64,000 nt of DNA, taken from NCBI RefSeq assembly GCF_934746965.1, contig NZ_CAKVFS010000001.1, positions 193,988 through 257,987 on the forward strand. The letters are read 5' to 3'. The position numbers and the translations under genes are program-made. The notes below the pieces were generated by a model. That model made no database searches, was not told where the DNA came from, and was given only the letters and a program-made list of their open reading frames with translations. The number at the start of each line of letters is the position of its first letter. The stretch's first letter is position 1. Source of the stretch: an uncultured Methanobrevibacter sp. (lineage in GTDB: Archaea > Methanobacteriota > Methanobacteria > Methanobacteriales > Methanobacteriaceae). Shown here piece after piece: positions 1 through 8,132 of the stretch.

Positions 1-1151
1 TTAATCCTACTTCAAATTTAAGTTTATTATTATTGGGTAAAATAGTTTCGATAGTTCCATTAGTTTTATTATTTGTTTTAATTTGGACTAAAATTAAAAA
101 TGAATTCGGATATTTAGTTTCAGGAGTATTTTCATTATTAATATGTTCTTCAATGAAAGTATTGTTTTTTAGTACTGTAATTAGAATGTACTCTTGGGCT
201 TTATTATTTTTGACTGTCCAATTTGTTTTTGCATATGATGTTTTAACTAAAAATACTAAAAAATCTTGGATTATTTTTACATTTGCAGGAATATGTTGTG
301 CATACACTCATTATTTTACGGCCATATCATCTATAGTAATTTATTTGGGGGTTTTATTATTTTTTATATTTAATAATAAATCACAAATAAAATCCTGGTT
401 GATGTCTGTTGTATTGTGTGTTATAACTTATTTGCCTTGGATTAATATATTATTATCTCAATTTTCTGCAGTTAGGTCAGATTATTGGATTAAACCAATA
501 ACATTTAACACAGTTTTAGAATACTTCCAATTTATATTTTCACCATCTAATGATTTGTTGGGGTTTATTTTAATATTGATGCTTATAACTGTAGTAGGTT
601 TAATTGTAAAAAATAAAGAATTTAACAATTTCAAAATAAATTATTCATTAATGTTAATTGCTACAATGTTTATTGTTATAGCTATTGGAATATGTTTGTC
701 CTTGTTAATCCGACCGATTTTTGTTTCAAGATATGTTTTACCTCTTTTTGGAGGGTTGTGGTTAGGATTTGCTATTCTTGTGGATAAATTTAAATCAAAT
801 AAAAAAATATTTGCAGTTTTATTAATTATGATTGTTGGAATAGCTATTGCTGGAGTTGTTGGTTTTATTAATGAAACTAATATGGAATTTGATGCTTCAA
901 ATGATAATCAAAATTTATTAAGTTCTATTAATAATGGAACTGTTGTTATTTTTAATGATGGTCTTAGTTTTTTAAGATATTCTCCTTATTTAGGTAACGA
1001 TAAAATTGTTGTGGGGGATATAAATTCTTCATTAGTTAATTGTTCAAGTAATGAAATTGTTGTATTTGATAAACGTCATGATTTGGATAATTCTAATTTT
1101 GAAAAAATTGGTGAAATTAATCAGGATAATGTTTATCTTATTAAAAAATAG
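1..1151 (+). CDS. Membrane glycosyltransferase, GT39/PMT-like (5' end outside window)
   Basis: The reading frame is open to the left edge of the window, so the true N terminus is probably missing; a TTG at position 33 is only the first in-frame start-like codon. About nine hydrophobic segments are visible up to roughly residue 280, followed by a soluble C-terminal domain of about 90 residues. The segment RMYSWALLF near residue 50 resembles the conserved RMYSWALFF region of dolichyl-phosphate-mannose mannosyltransferase-like proteins common in Methanobrevibacter and clostridia. Such enzymes transfer sugars from lipid-linked donors at the outer membrane face. Donor and acceptor cannot be told from the sequence. 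The gene converges on the helicase gene to its right. Confidence 0.6.
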   Translation, partial: NPTSNLSLLLLGKIVSIVPLVLLFVLIWTKIKNEFGYLVSGVFSLLICSSMKVLFFSTVIRMYSWALLFLTVQFVFAYDVLTKNTKKSWIIFTFAGICCAYTHYFTAISSIVIYLGVLLFFIFNNKSQIKSWLMSVVLCVITYLPWINILLSQFSAVRSDYWIKPITFNTVLEYFQFIFSPSNDLLGFILILMLITVVGLIVKNKEFNNFKINYSLMLIATMFIVIAIGICLSLLIRPIFVSRYVLPLFGGLWLGFAILVDKFKSNKKIFAVLLIMIVGIAIAGVVGFINETNMEFDASNDNQNLLSSINNGTVVIFNDGLSFLRYSPYLGNDKIVVGDINSSLVNCSSNEIVVFDKRHDLDNSNFEKIGEINQDNVYLIKK

Positions 1152-1164
1152 TTTGACAGAAGAG

Positions 1165-1246
1165 AACTCTTAATTGGGGAGTTATAATTGAGGTTGAAAA
1201 GTTATATGGGTTTTATATTTGAGAAAAAATTCCCCAATTAAGAGTT
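1165..1246. repeat. Perfect 16-bp inverted repeat between convergent genes
   Basis: AACTCTTAATTGGGGA at 1165-1180 is the exact reverse complement of TCCCCAATTAAGAGTT at 1231-1246. Three more pairs can form on the inside, one a G-U, leaving a loop of about 44 bases. It lies between the stop codons of two converging genes. No T tract follows either outer arm, so it is not a typical archaeal terminator. It could be a termination or processing hairpin, a small RNA, or a remnant of a short mobile element. Confidence 0.75.
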
Positions 1247-1318
1247 AGAGATTCAAAAGTTATGTATTTGCACTTTTTCTCTCTATTACTTACTTAGTAT
1301 TTTCTACTATATAAAAGT

Positions 1319-3295
1319 TTAGGTATACCTAAAATTAATTAATAAATCATTTTTATTGCAAAATTTAATTAGTCTGGAATAAGTTGGATTTTCTTTTAAA
1401 GTTTTTACATTGCCGATTATTATTAATTTCCTTTTTGCTCGTGTAAGTGCTACATTTAATCTTCTTAAATCTTTTAAAAATCCAATATTTCCATTTTCAT
1501 TACTTCTTACAGTTGAAATGATTATGATTTCTTTTTCACGTCCTTGAAATCCATCTACACTTTTTACTTCAACACTTGTTTTATCTTGAATAAGATGTAC
1601 TTGGTCGCTGTAAGGACTTATAATTCCAATATTTTCCAGTTTCACACCATTTTCCAAATAATATTTGGTGATTTTAGTTGCAATTTCTGCTTCTTTTTGG
1701 TTGATTATGGATTTGGAATCTTTCAAGTGTTTTTCTTCATTATCTTTCAAATTAGATGTATCAATAAATAATAATGGTTTGGAATTGTTGTGTAATTCTT
1801 CTTTGAATCTATTTTCTTTTAAATTAGATATTTTTTCTAAATCTATAATTTCATTTATATTTATATTATCTACTTGGGAGTCACTTTTTAAATTGCCCTT
1901 GTAAAATTCTGAATTTGGAAATTTCATTAAAAAGCTATTCATTCTATATTGAACATTTAATAAACAGGATTTGTTCGGATATTTCTTAATTAGCTCTTCA
2001 AACAATGTTTTTTCAAGAGGATGTGCTTTTTTACTAATTATTGTAGGAGGCAATTGTTTATGATCTCCTGCAAGAATAAATCTTCTAGCTTTAGCTAATG
2101 GAATTAAAACACTTGGAATTGTAGCTTGTGATGCTTCATCTACTATAACAACATCAAAATTAGTTCTAGATATTTCTTCAATAGCTGATGTTGAATTAGT
2201 TGATAAAATGACATTACTATTGCCTACAATATCTTTAATGATTTTATTTTCAAGTTTTTTAATTTTATCGTGAATATCATCGATTTTTTCATTTTCTAAA
2301 AGCCAATTAGCCATGGATTCCATTTTTGAAGGACTTATTCCACGTCCACCTTTACCTTTTGATGCATTGTATAATATATCTGAATCACTAAATCCTCTTC
2401 TGTATTGTGGGGTCGGTTTAGTAAATCTATCTCTAATTTCACTTATCTGTTCTATTTTTTTATAATTTTTGTTAATTTTATGTGTTAATTGATGATTTTC
2501 AGCTTTATATGCTAATGAATATTGGATATTTTCTTTTGAAACTCTTTGAGGATGACCTAATCGGGTAACATTTAGTTTTTTGTTTTTAGATAATCTGTCT
2601 AGTATATTATCAACAGCACTGTTACTTTCGCTAGTAACTAATACTTTATTTTTTTGTCTTACTTCTTGTTGAATTAACTCAACTAATGTTCTTGTTTTTC
2701 CAGTTCCAAATGGACCATGTATTAAAAAAAAGTTTTCAGTATTTATAGCATTTTTAACCGCATTTTTCTGTGACTGATTAAGAGAAGTGTCTATAAAATC
2801 AACATATTTTTCTTTTTTACTTTCCTTAGGGTCTCTTTTTTTTAAAGAATATTCAAGTGCGTTTTTACCTTTTGTGCTTAAATGCAATAAATTATCTTCC
2901 ATTCTTTTAAAAGTAATGTCATTTGCATATAAATCTATCCTAACTTTCTTTTTAAGAGCCCATTTTGGGATTGATTTTTCAAAAGCTACTTTAAGGAATC
3001 TAGCACCTTTTTCAACTACAGTTCCAGTTAAATCACTTCTAAGGGGATATCCAGTACTAATTAGAACCATATCTCCAATACTGATTTCAGTTTCTATTTT
3101 TTGAGATCTTCCAAATTGTACAATCTGAGAACCTAACTGTTTTCCTAAATATTTTCCTTTTACTTTATTAATAGCTCTTCCTAAGTCTTCTCTTTTCTTG
3201 GGAGATAAATTTTTTATTTCATTAGTCATTAATTCAATTTCAGCATCTCTCTCATAATTTATAAGCTTTATTAGTTGTTTAATATATTTTTTCAA
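1319..3295 (-). CDS. Superfamily 1 DNA/RNA helicase, Upf1/IGHMBP2-like
   Basis: The 658-residue protein has an N-terminal region with a beta-rich segment (about 70-130), like domain 1B of Upf1/IGHMBP2 helicases, then the SF1 core. Visible motifs are Q-motif-like SLNQSQKNAV near 171, Walker A GPFGTGKT at 194-201, motif II DEASQA at 386-391, motif III GDHKQLPP near 410, QYRMN after it, and C-terminal VALTRAKRKLII (motif VI). The DEAS box and TRAKR motif place it in SF1B, so 5'-3' movement is expected from the family. The natural substrate, DNA or RNA, is unknown. It is divergent from the AstE-like gene; the 62-bp gap must hold both promoters. Confidence 0.85.
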   Translation of the reverse strand: MKKYIKQLIKLINYERDAEIELMTNEIKNLSPKKREDLGRAINKVKGKYLGKQLGSQIVQFGRSQKIETEISIGDMVLISTGYPLRSDLTGTVVEKGARFLKVAFEKSIPKWALKKKVRIDLYANDITFKRMEDNLLHLSTKGKNALEYSLKKRDPKESKKEKYVDFIDTSLNQSQKNAVKNAINTENFFLIHGPFGTGKTRTLVELIQQEVRQKNKVLVTSESNSAVDNILDRLSKNKKLNVTRLGHPQRVSKENIQYSLAYKAENHQLTHKINKNYKKIEQISEIRDRFTKPTPQYRRGFSDSDILYNASKGKGGRGISPSKMESMANWLLENEKIDDIHDKIKKLENKIIKDIVGNSNVILSTNSTSAIEEISRTNFDVVIVDEASQATIPSVLIPLAKARRFILAGDHKQLPPTIISKKAHPLEKTLFEELIKKYPNKSCLLNVQYRMNSFLMKFPNSEFYKGNLKSDSQVDNININEIIDLEKISNLKENRFKEELHNNSKPLLFIDTSNLKDNEEKHLKDSKSIINQKEAEIATKITKYYLENGVKLENIGIISPYSDQVHLIQDKTSVEVKSVDGFQGREKEIIIISTVRSNENGNIGFLKDLRRLNVALTRAKRKLIIIGNVKTLKENPTYSRLIKFCNKNDLLINFRYT

Positions 3296-3357
3296 TTTTA
3301 TCCCTAGATTATAATTATGTTATACTATAAATAAAAGTTTTAAATTAATATTAAATA

Positions 3358-4095
3358 ATGATAACTTTTAAGAAAATTGATGATTTCAATGATTTAAAGA
3401 TGACTTTTATTTCAAAAAGCTCTGGAGGATATATTTCAAAAAATAAGTATATTTTTGATAAAATAGAGTTAAATCCTTTAAATCAGTTTATTCTAGAACA
3501 ATCGGTGTATGGAACACCTATGTTTAAATTAGGAACTGGTGGATTTAATATTTTAATGATTTCTGGAATTCATGGTAATGAGTTGCCATCTCAGATAGCT
3601 AGTTTGAAATTATTAAATGAATTACTTAATTCTACATTAGAAAACACAATTTATATTATTCCTTTTGCTGCTCCAAATGCTACTATGAATAATGAAAGAA
3701 CATTCAATTCAAGAGATTTAAATAGATCAGCTCATATTAAAAATTCATTAAGTAATTTAATCATTCAAGCTATTGATGAGTTAAACATAAGTTTTGTTGG
3801 AGATTTTCATTCAACAGCTAAAAATAGCAATCCTGGTTTTGAATCAGTTTTTTCAAGTAGAAATCCATCTCCTGAAAGTTGTTTAATAGCTAATCATATT
3901 TCAACACAAATGGGAAGTAAAGTAATTACTTTTGAAACTGCCGGTAAAATTTATAAAGGAGCTGTTGAAGATGTTTGTAATTTAAAAGGAATTCCTGCAA
4001 TTACTGGTGAAGTTTTATCTCCATTTGCAACTGTTGGAAAAGGAAGTGTTGAAAAGTCTTTTCGTCAAATGAAAAGTTTTTTAGATTATTTTTAA
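3358..4095 (+). CDS. Succinylglutamate desuccinylase/aspartoacylase family zinc hydrolase
   Basis: The 245-residue protein carries the M14-like AstE/AspA signature: GIHGNELPSQ, with putative zinc ligands His72 and Glu75, the NSRDLNRS segment near 115-122, and DFHST with the third ligand near His150. The family removes acyl groups from N-acyl amino acids or related amides. At 245 residues it is shorter than classical aspartoacylases and belongs to the compact archaeal group. It stands alone, with no amino-acid catabolic gene beside it, so the substrate is unknown. The ATG lies 62 bp from the divergent helicase gene; there is no clear Shine-Dalgarno sequence, so the mRNA may be leaderless. Confidence 0.75.
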   Translation: MITFKKIDDFNDLKMTFISKSSGGYISKNKYIFDKIELNPLNQFILEQSVYGTPMFKLGTGGFNILMISGIHGNELPSQIASLKLLNELLNSTLENTIYIIPFAAPNATMNNERTFNSRDLNRSAHIKNSLSNLIIQAIDELNISFVGDFHSTAKNSNPGFESVFSSRNPSPESCLIANHISTQMGSKVITFETAGKIYKGAVEDVCNLKGIPAITGEVLSPFATVGKGSVEKSFRQMKSFLDYF

Positions 4096-4248
4096 AAAAA
4101 TCAATTATTTCCTATTTTTAAAATTCTAATTGAGTATTAGTTTATAGTGGACTGTCTTTTTTTAATTATAATATTGCTGAAATACTTTTCAAATGCTATC
4201 ACTATTAATTTTTAATATAAATTATAATTATAAAATTAAGGTGATTTT

Positions 4249-4959
4249 TTGTCTTCATATAAGGGACATACATTATTTGCATTGATTTTAGGGATCATGT
4301 TTTTTAACAATCCTTTAATTATAGCTTTAAGTATAATTGGTGCTAATATTCCTGATTTTGATCATAAATTTAAAAAAGACAATGTTTATAGAATGATTAT
4401 TTTAGGATTGATTGTATTTATATCTCTTTATATCTTAAAATTACCTTATTATTTAGGTTTAATAATAGTATTTCTAGGAACTGTCTTTTATTTTTCCCAA
4501 CACAGAAGTTTTACTCACTCTATTTTCGGTGTACTCACATTAACTGCGGCAGTTTCATTAATACTTATTTGGGCATATGAAATACTCATGAATATAACTG
4601 TGATTTCCACATCTTACTTATTCATGGCTATTTTAATAGCTCTTTTAAGTTTTTTATTTTTAAATAAAAAATTAATATTAATATTCTTACCGTTATTTTT
4701 TATCAGTTTATTTTTCTTTGGAACATTAACTATAAATTATGTGGAAGTGGCTATCGGATTATTTTTAGGATTATTGAGCCATATTGTATTGGATTCATTT
4801 AGTCCTGCAGGAATAAAATTATTTGCACCATTATCTTCTAAAAAATATCATAAAAAATTTGGAATTGTTGTTATTGTAATATTATTTGTATTGGCTATTT
4901 ATTTAAGGAGATTTGAAATAATTGAGTTAATGCAATGCTTTTTTCCAAATATTTATTAA
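4249..4959 (+). CDS. YdjM-like membrane-bound metal-dependent hydrolase (DUF457)
   Basis: The start is TTG at 4249, chosen because AAGGTGA at 4238-4244 is a good ribosome binding site; no ATG fits. The N terminus SSYKGHTLFALILG and the following IIGANIPDFDHKF are typical of the YdjM/DUF457 family, where a His and a later PDxDH motif are thought to bind metal. HRSFTHSIFG and LLSHIVLDSFSPAGIKLF add the other conserved His and Asp residues. Six to seven membrane segments are visible. The biochemical role of the family is not established. The gene is followed after 24 bp by the SMR gene on the same strand and may be cotranscribed with it. Confidence 0.75.
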   Translation: MSSYKGHTLFALILGIMFFNNPLIIALSIIGANIPDFDHKFKKDNVYRMIILGLIVFISLYILKLPYYLGLIIVFLGTVFYFSQHRSFTHSIFGVLTLTAAVSLILIWAYEILMNITVISTSYLFMAILIALLSFLFLNKKLILIFLPLFFISLFFFGTLTINYVEVAIGLFLGLLSHIVLDSFSPAGIKLFAPLSSKKYHKKFGIVVIVILFVLAIYLRRFEIIELMQCFFPNIY

Positions 4960-4983
4960 TACTATTTTTTAAAACTATGATGT

Positions 4984-5304
4984 ATGAATTCATGGATTTA
5001 TTTAATTATTGCAGGTATTTTTGAAATGGGATGGGTATTGGCTTTAAAATTTTCTGAAAATTTCACAAGATTGTTATTTTCTATTTTAACAGTTATATTC
5101 ATGATTTTAAGTTTAATTTTCTTATCTTTTTCATTTAAAACAATTCCTATGGGAACTGCATATGCTTGTTGGACAGCTATTGGTGCAATTGGAGTTATAA
5201 TTTTTGGAATTTTCTTTTTAGGGGAATCTGCAAACCTTTTAAGAATCTTTTTTATAGGGGTAGTTATAGCAGGAATCATTGGATTAAAATTAACTACTCC
5301 TTAA
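4984..5304 (+). CDS. Small multidrug resistance (SMR) family exporter, SugE/Gdx-like
   Basis: This 106-residue protein has four membrane helices and the essential SMR glutamate, Glu14, in helix 1 (GIFEMGW). The segment GTAYACWTAIGAIG and the ending GIIGLKL match SugE/Gdx closely, rather than EmrE. SugE/Gdx proteins exchange guanidinium ions for protons across the membrane as antiparallel dimers, so guanidinium export is the best guess. No ykkC-type riboswitch could fit in the 24-bp gap upstream. Its last codons overlap by 4 bp with the convergent Acr3-like gene. Confidence 0.8.
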   Translation: MNSWIYLIIAGIFEMGWVLALKFSENFTRLLFSILTVIFMILSLIFLSFSFKTIPMGTAYACWTAIGAIGVIIFGIFFLGESANLLRIFFIGVVIAGIIGLKLTTP

Positions 5305-6248
5305 TATCTTTTTTTAATACTTGTTAGAATCTTTGATATGCAATATAATACTGGTAATTCTATTAGTGGTCCAATTACTAGTCCGATTAATATTAATTCT
5401 CTTCCTGGAAATGAGTTTACAGCAATAGCTAGTGCTAAAGGTGAATTACGTGCTAATGTAGTCATAGTTAAGCTTACATAATCTTCATATGTAAATTCTA
5501 TTTTTTTAGATATTGTAAAGTCTAAAATAAGATTTATAATGAAAAATAAGATTAAAGGGATGAATATTAATAAAATTGAATTTAAATTATCAAATACAAT
5601 TTCTCCTTTACTGTTAAATATTCCGAATATTGCAATAGCTAAAAATATTATTTGGCAGTTTGAAAAGAAATTGGTTATTTTTTCATTAAGTTTTTCTTTA
5701 TTTTTTAGTATAAATTTGGTTAGTTGCGCTAAAACAAAGGGGATTATAACAACAATTAATATGGAGTATCCTAATTCATAGTAATTCATAGAATTGTTAC
5801 TTGCAAAGAATAAAATTAGATATATTGGTAATAATATAATTTGAAGTATTAAATTTATTGGGAGTATTGAAAGGCTTAAATTTACATTTCCTTTTGCCAT
5901 TTTTGTAAATACGAGGTACCAGTCGGTACAAGGGGTTAAAATGAGCATGAAAAATCCAATGAATATATCTATATTTCCTTTTAAAAATAATGATCCCAGG
6001 AAGTATCCTAAAAGTGGTGTCCAGATAAAATTTATTATTAAGCTTGTTGAGGTAAATTTAACATTTTTAAAACTGTTTTTTAAATCTTTAATTGGAACTT
6101 CTAAAAACAGCCCATATAACATTAAACAGAGGAATAAAGTTATTAATGATTCACTGTTGTTGTTTAAAATTGAAATATCACTTAATTCAAGGCCGGTTAT
6201 TATTGCAATGAATATTATTATAGGTTCTGTTTTTTCTAGAATTTCCAT
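5301..6248 (-). CDS. Acr3/bile-acid:sodium symporter-like transporter
   Basis: The 315-residue protein has about ten hydrophobic segments and the fold-typical signature LTPCTDWYLVFTKMAKGN, which resembles the PCTD/PCTA region around the catalytic cysteine of Acr3 arsenite efflux proteins. The LNLILQ-type segment and the C-terminal ARNSPLALAIAV further match the BASS/Acr3 superfamily. Arsenite or another small anion is a reasonable substrate, but no arsR or arsenate reductase gene is nearby, so this is inferred from family only. It overlaps the convergent SMR gene by 4 bp and is divergent from the ehb operon. Confidence 0.7.
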   Translation of the reverse strand: MEILEKTEPIIIFIAIITGLELSDISILNNNSESLITLFLCLMLYGLFLEVPIKDLKNSFKNVKFTSTSLIINFIWTPLLGYFLGSLFLKGNIDIFIGFFMLILTPCTDWYLVFTKMAKGNVNLSLSILPINLILQIILLPIYLILFFASNNSMNYYELGYSILIVVIIPFVLAQLTKFILKNKEKLNEKITNFFSNCQIIFLAIAIFGIFNSKGEIVFDNLNSILLIFIPLILFFIINLILDFTISKKIEFTYEDYVSLTMTTLARNSPLALAIAVNSFPGRELILIGLVIGPLIELPVLYCISKILTSIKKRY

Positions 6249-6398
6249 TTAAATCACTTTTTTAGGTACATCTAAATTTTATTAGTATTAATATAAATAA
6301 TTTTTTTAAGTAGTTGTCTTGATTCTAATTTTAGGTGATTTTTTCATCTCAGATTAAATGCATACATTTATAATAAATAATCATGATAAATAATAATG

Positions 6399-6456
6399 TT
6401 TATATGGTCAATTTTTTAATTTTAATTATGTTGACTTTTTAATCTACGAAATGGAG
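6399..6456 (+). promoter_or_regulatory. Probable promoter and leader start of the ehb operon
   Basis: TTTATAT at 6399-6405 is a good archaeal TATA box and would place the start site near 6425-6432. GTCAA at 6407-6411 and TTGAC at 6431-6435 form an inverted repeat bracketing that position and could be an operator. GGAG at 6453-6456 is the ribosome binding site for ehbA (ATG 6465). Only one such promoter is visible for the whole 17-gene cluster. Confidence 0.5.
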
Positions 6457-6464
6457 CTTATTTA

Positions 6465-6779
6465 ATGTTTTTAACTAGACTAGGTTATGGAATATTATAT
6501 TTCTTAGACCTTATTTATGAAATAATTAAAGCAACATATGATGTTGCTGTTAATGGAATTATGAGACAAAATATTAATCCTGTTGTTGTAGAAATTGAAA
6601 CAGTTTTAGAGAGGCCTGTTTCTCAAACAATTTTAGCAAATAGTATTTCTTTAACTCCAGGAACTTTGTCTGTTGATTTGGATTCTGAAAATAACATTAT
6701 TAAAGTAGCTGCTATTTCTCCAAGAAGTAAGGAAGATATTATTCCTTTTGAATCATATATAAAGAAGATGTTGGAGTAA
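6465..6779 (+). CDS. ehbA: Energy-converting hydrogenase B subunit A (MnhE/MrpE-like)
   Basis: First gene of the ehb operon, encoding 104 residues. The N-terminal hydrophobic stretch and the following PVVVEIETVLERPVSQTILA and SLTPGTLSVDL segments match the MnhE/MrpE subunit of multisubunit sodium/proton antiporters. In Ehb this antiporter-like module sits in the membrane arm that couples ion flow to ferredoxin reduction by H2. Identification rests on sequence type plus its place at the head of a 17-gene cluster matching ehbA-Q of Methanothermobacter. The ATG has GGAG eight bases upstream. Confidence 0.85.
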   Translation: MFLTRLGYGILYFLDLIYEIIKATYDVAVNGIMRQNINPVVVEIETVLERPVSQTILANSISLTPGTLSVDLDSENNIIKVAAISPRSKEDIIPFESYIKKMLE

Positions 6780-6816
6780 TTTTCTTTATATTTATTAATT
6801 GTTGAGTGGGATAGTA

Positions 6817-7080
6817 ATGGACATATTATTTATTTCAAAATATTTTGTGGTTATTGCATCAATGATAATGATGTTTGCTGCTTTAAGGGCAGGTGCTTAT
6901 AAATCCACATCAATGGGACTTTTAAGTAGTTCTGTTGTGGTTGTAGCCTTTGCATTATCTTTACTTGTTGTTGGGGATATGTATGGTATAACTTTCTTTA
7001 AAGACATATCTATGGCTTTAGTGTTATTTGGATTTATAGGGACTGTTGCTTTTGCTGTTACTCAGGGAGGAGATGACTAA
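6817..7080 (+). CDS. ehbB: Energy-converting hydrogenase B subunit B (MrpF-like)
   Basis: A small protein of 87 residues with three membrane helices, similar in size and layout to MnhF/MrpF. I chose ATG 6817 because GAGTGGG lies just upstream; an in-frame TTG at 6799 would add six residues but has no good binding site. The stop codon overlaps the start of ehbC (TAATG), suggesting coupled translation. It is expected to be part of the Ehb membrane module. On its own the sequence is little more than a hydrophobic protein; operon position gives the name. Confidence 0.8.
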   Translation: MDILFISKYFVVIASMIMMFAALRAGAYKSTSMGLLSSSVVVVAFALSLLVVGDMYGITFFKDISMALVLFGFIGTVAFAVTQGGDD

Positions 7081-7511
7081 TGTTTATAATTGAATTAATT
7101 CAGTCTATTTTCCTTATTATTTCAGCTATTTTAATAATAATATCTGCTATTGGATTTGTAACTTTAGATAAAAATATGGATAATCTAATTTATGCTAGAA
7201 TTCATGTTGCAGGTGTTTTTGATATAGCATTTATTTTAGCAATGCTTGGATTGCAACAATATCTTTTAGCAGGTATTTATTTAGTTATAGCACCATTTAC
7301 AGCACATGCAATAGCTAATGCTTTTTATAATTCTGAAGATAAAGTAAATAATCTACAGAATAAAAATGTGGAAGTTGAAAGTTCAAAAGATGAAAATCCA
7401 TTTGTTCATAATATAAATGATGTTAAAAAAATGGAAAATGAATCAAATGATGGTAGAAAGGATAATATTAAATTTTCTATTTCTACATTAGAAATTAGTG
7501 AGGATGAGTAA
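7080..7511 (+). CDS. ehbC: Energy-converting hydrogenase B subunit C (MrpG-like)
   Basis: 143 residues: an N-terminal part with three membrane helices that resembles MnhG/MrpG (ARIHVAGVFDIAFILAMLG, then APFTAHAIANAFY), and a charged C-terminal tail of about 50 residues rich in Asn, Glu and Lys that should face the cytoplasm. It starts inside the stop of ehbB and overlaps ehbD or abuts it, as expected in a tightly packed operon. The hydrophilic tail is not part of the MrpG core; its role is unknown. Confidence 0.8.
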   Translation: MFIIELIQSIFLIISAILIIISAIGFVTLDKNMDNLIYARIHVAGVFDIAFILAMLGLQQYLLAGIYLVIAPFTAHAIANAFYNSEDKVNNLQNKNVEVESSKDENPFVHNINDVKKMENESNDGRKDNIKFSISTLEISEDE

Positions 7512-7512
7512 G

Positions 7513-7746
7513 ATGTTAAGTATTATATTAATGATTATTACAGTTGTAAGTGCGATTCTTGCTCTTATTCAAAAAGATTTGTTGAAAGCAGCAATGTTAA
7601 CAGGATTTTCTGGAGGGGCTCTTGCAGTACTTTTCCAAATTTTACTAGCTCCTGATGTTGCTTTAACACAGGCTATTGTTGGTGCAGCTATTGTTCCTGT
7701 ATTTTTGGCATTAGCTATTAAAAAAACACAAAGGGATGATTCATAA
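7513..7746 (+). CDS. ehbD: Energy-converting hydrogenase B subunit D (DUF4040/MrpB-type)
   Basis: A 77-residue membrane protein with QKDLLKAAMLTGFSGGALAVLFQILLAPDVALTQAIVG, of which the KAA and APDVALTQA parts are the signature of the DUF4040 segment found in MrpA/MrpB and other respiratory-type antiporter subunits. Start choice is uncertain: ATG 7513 has GTGAGG nine bases upstream, while ATG 7504 and GTG 7498 overlap ehbC and lack good spacing. Its stop overlaps the start of ehbE (TAATG). It forms part of the ion-translocating arm. Confidence 0.8.
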   Translation: MLSIILMIITVVSAILALIQKDLLKAAMLTGFSGGALAVLFQILLAPDVALTQAIVGAAIVPVFLALAIKKTQRDDS

Positions 7747-8132
7747 TGGCATATATGCAATTAGCAGCGTTAATTACTGCAGGAGCTTTGGTTGTTGTAG
7801 GTCTTTTTGCAGCTATTTTCATTGATAATATCATAAAAAAGATAATTGGTATTAGTTTTATTGAAGAAGGTGCAAATTTATTTATTATTGCTATTGGGTA
7901 TAAACCTGGTGGAGTGGTTCCAATTTTGATGCCTGGAATGAATTCATCTTGGTATGCTGCAAATTCAGCATATCCTTTACCATTTGGGTTAGTATTAACT
8001 AGTATTGTAATTGGAGCAAGTACTTTAGCAGTAATGTTAGCTATTGTAATGGTTATCTATAAGAAATATGGAACTTTAAGTACAAAAGTATTGTTGGCAG
8101 ATACATCTAAACAGGAGGAATATAATGAGTAA
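7746..8132 (+). CDS. ehbE: Energy-converting hydrogenase B subunit E (MrpC/NuoK-like)
   Basis: 128 residues with three membrane helices. IIGISFIEEGANLFIIAIGY contains the acidic pair in a membrane helix typical of NuoK/MrpC subunits, where a Glu takes part in proton transfer. A loop rich in Pro and Tyr follows, then LVLTSIVIGASTLAVMLAIV, which is the NuoK-like third helix. The start codon overlaps the ehbD stop and its end overlaps ehbF by 8 bases. It is a membrane arm subunit of Ehb. Confidence 0.85.
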   Translation: MAYMQLAALITAGALVVVGLFAAIFIDNIIKKIIGISFIEEGANLFIIAIGYKPGGVVPILMPGMNSSWYAANSAYPLPFGLVLTSIVIGASTLAVMLAIVMVIYKKYGTLSTKVLLADTSKQEEYNE

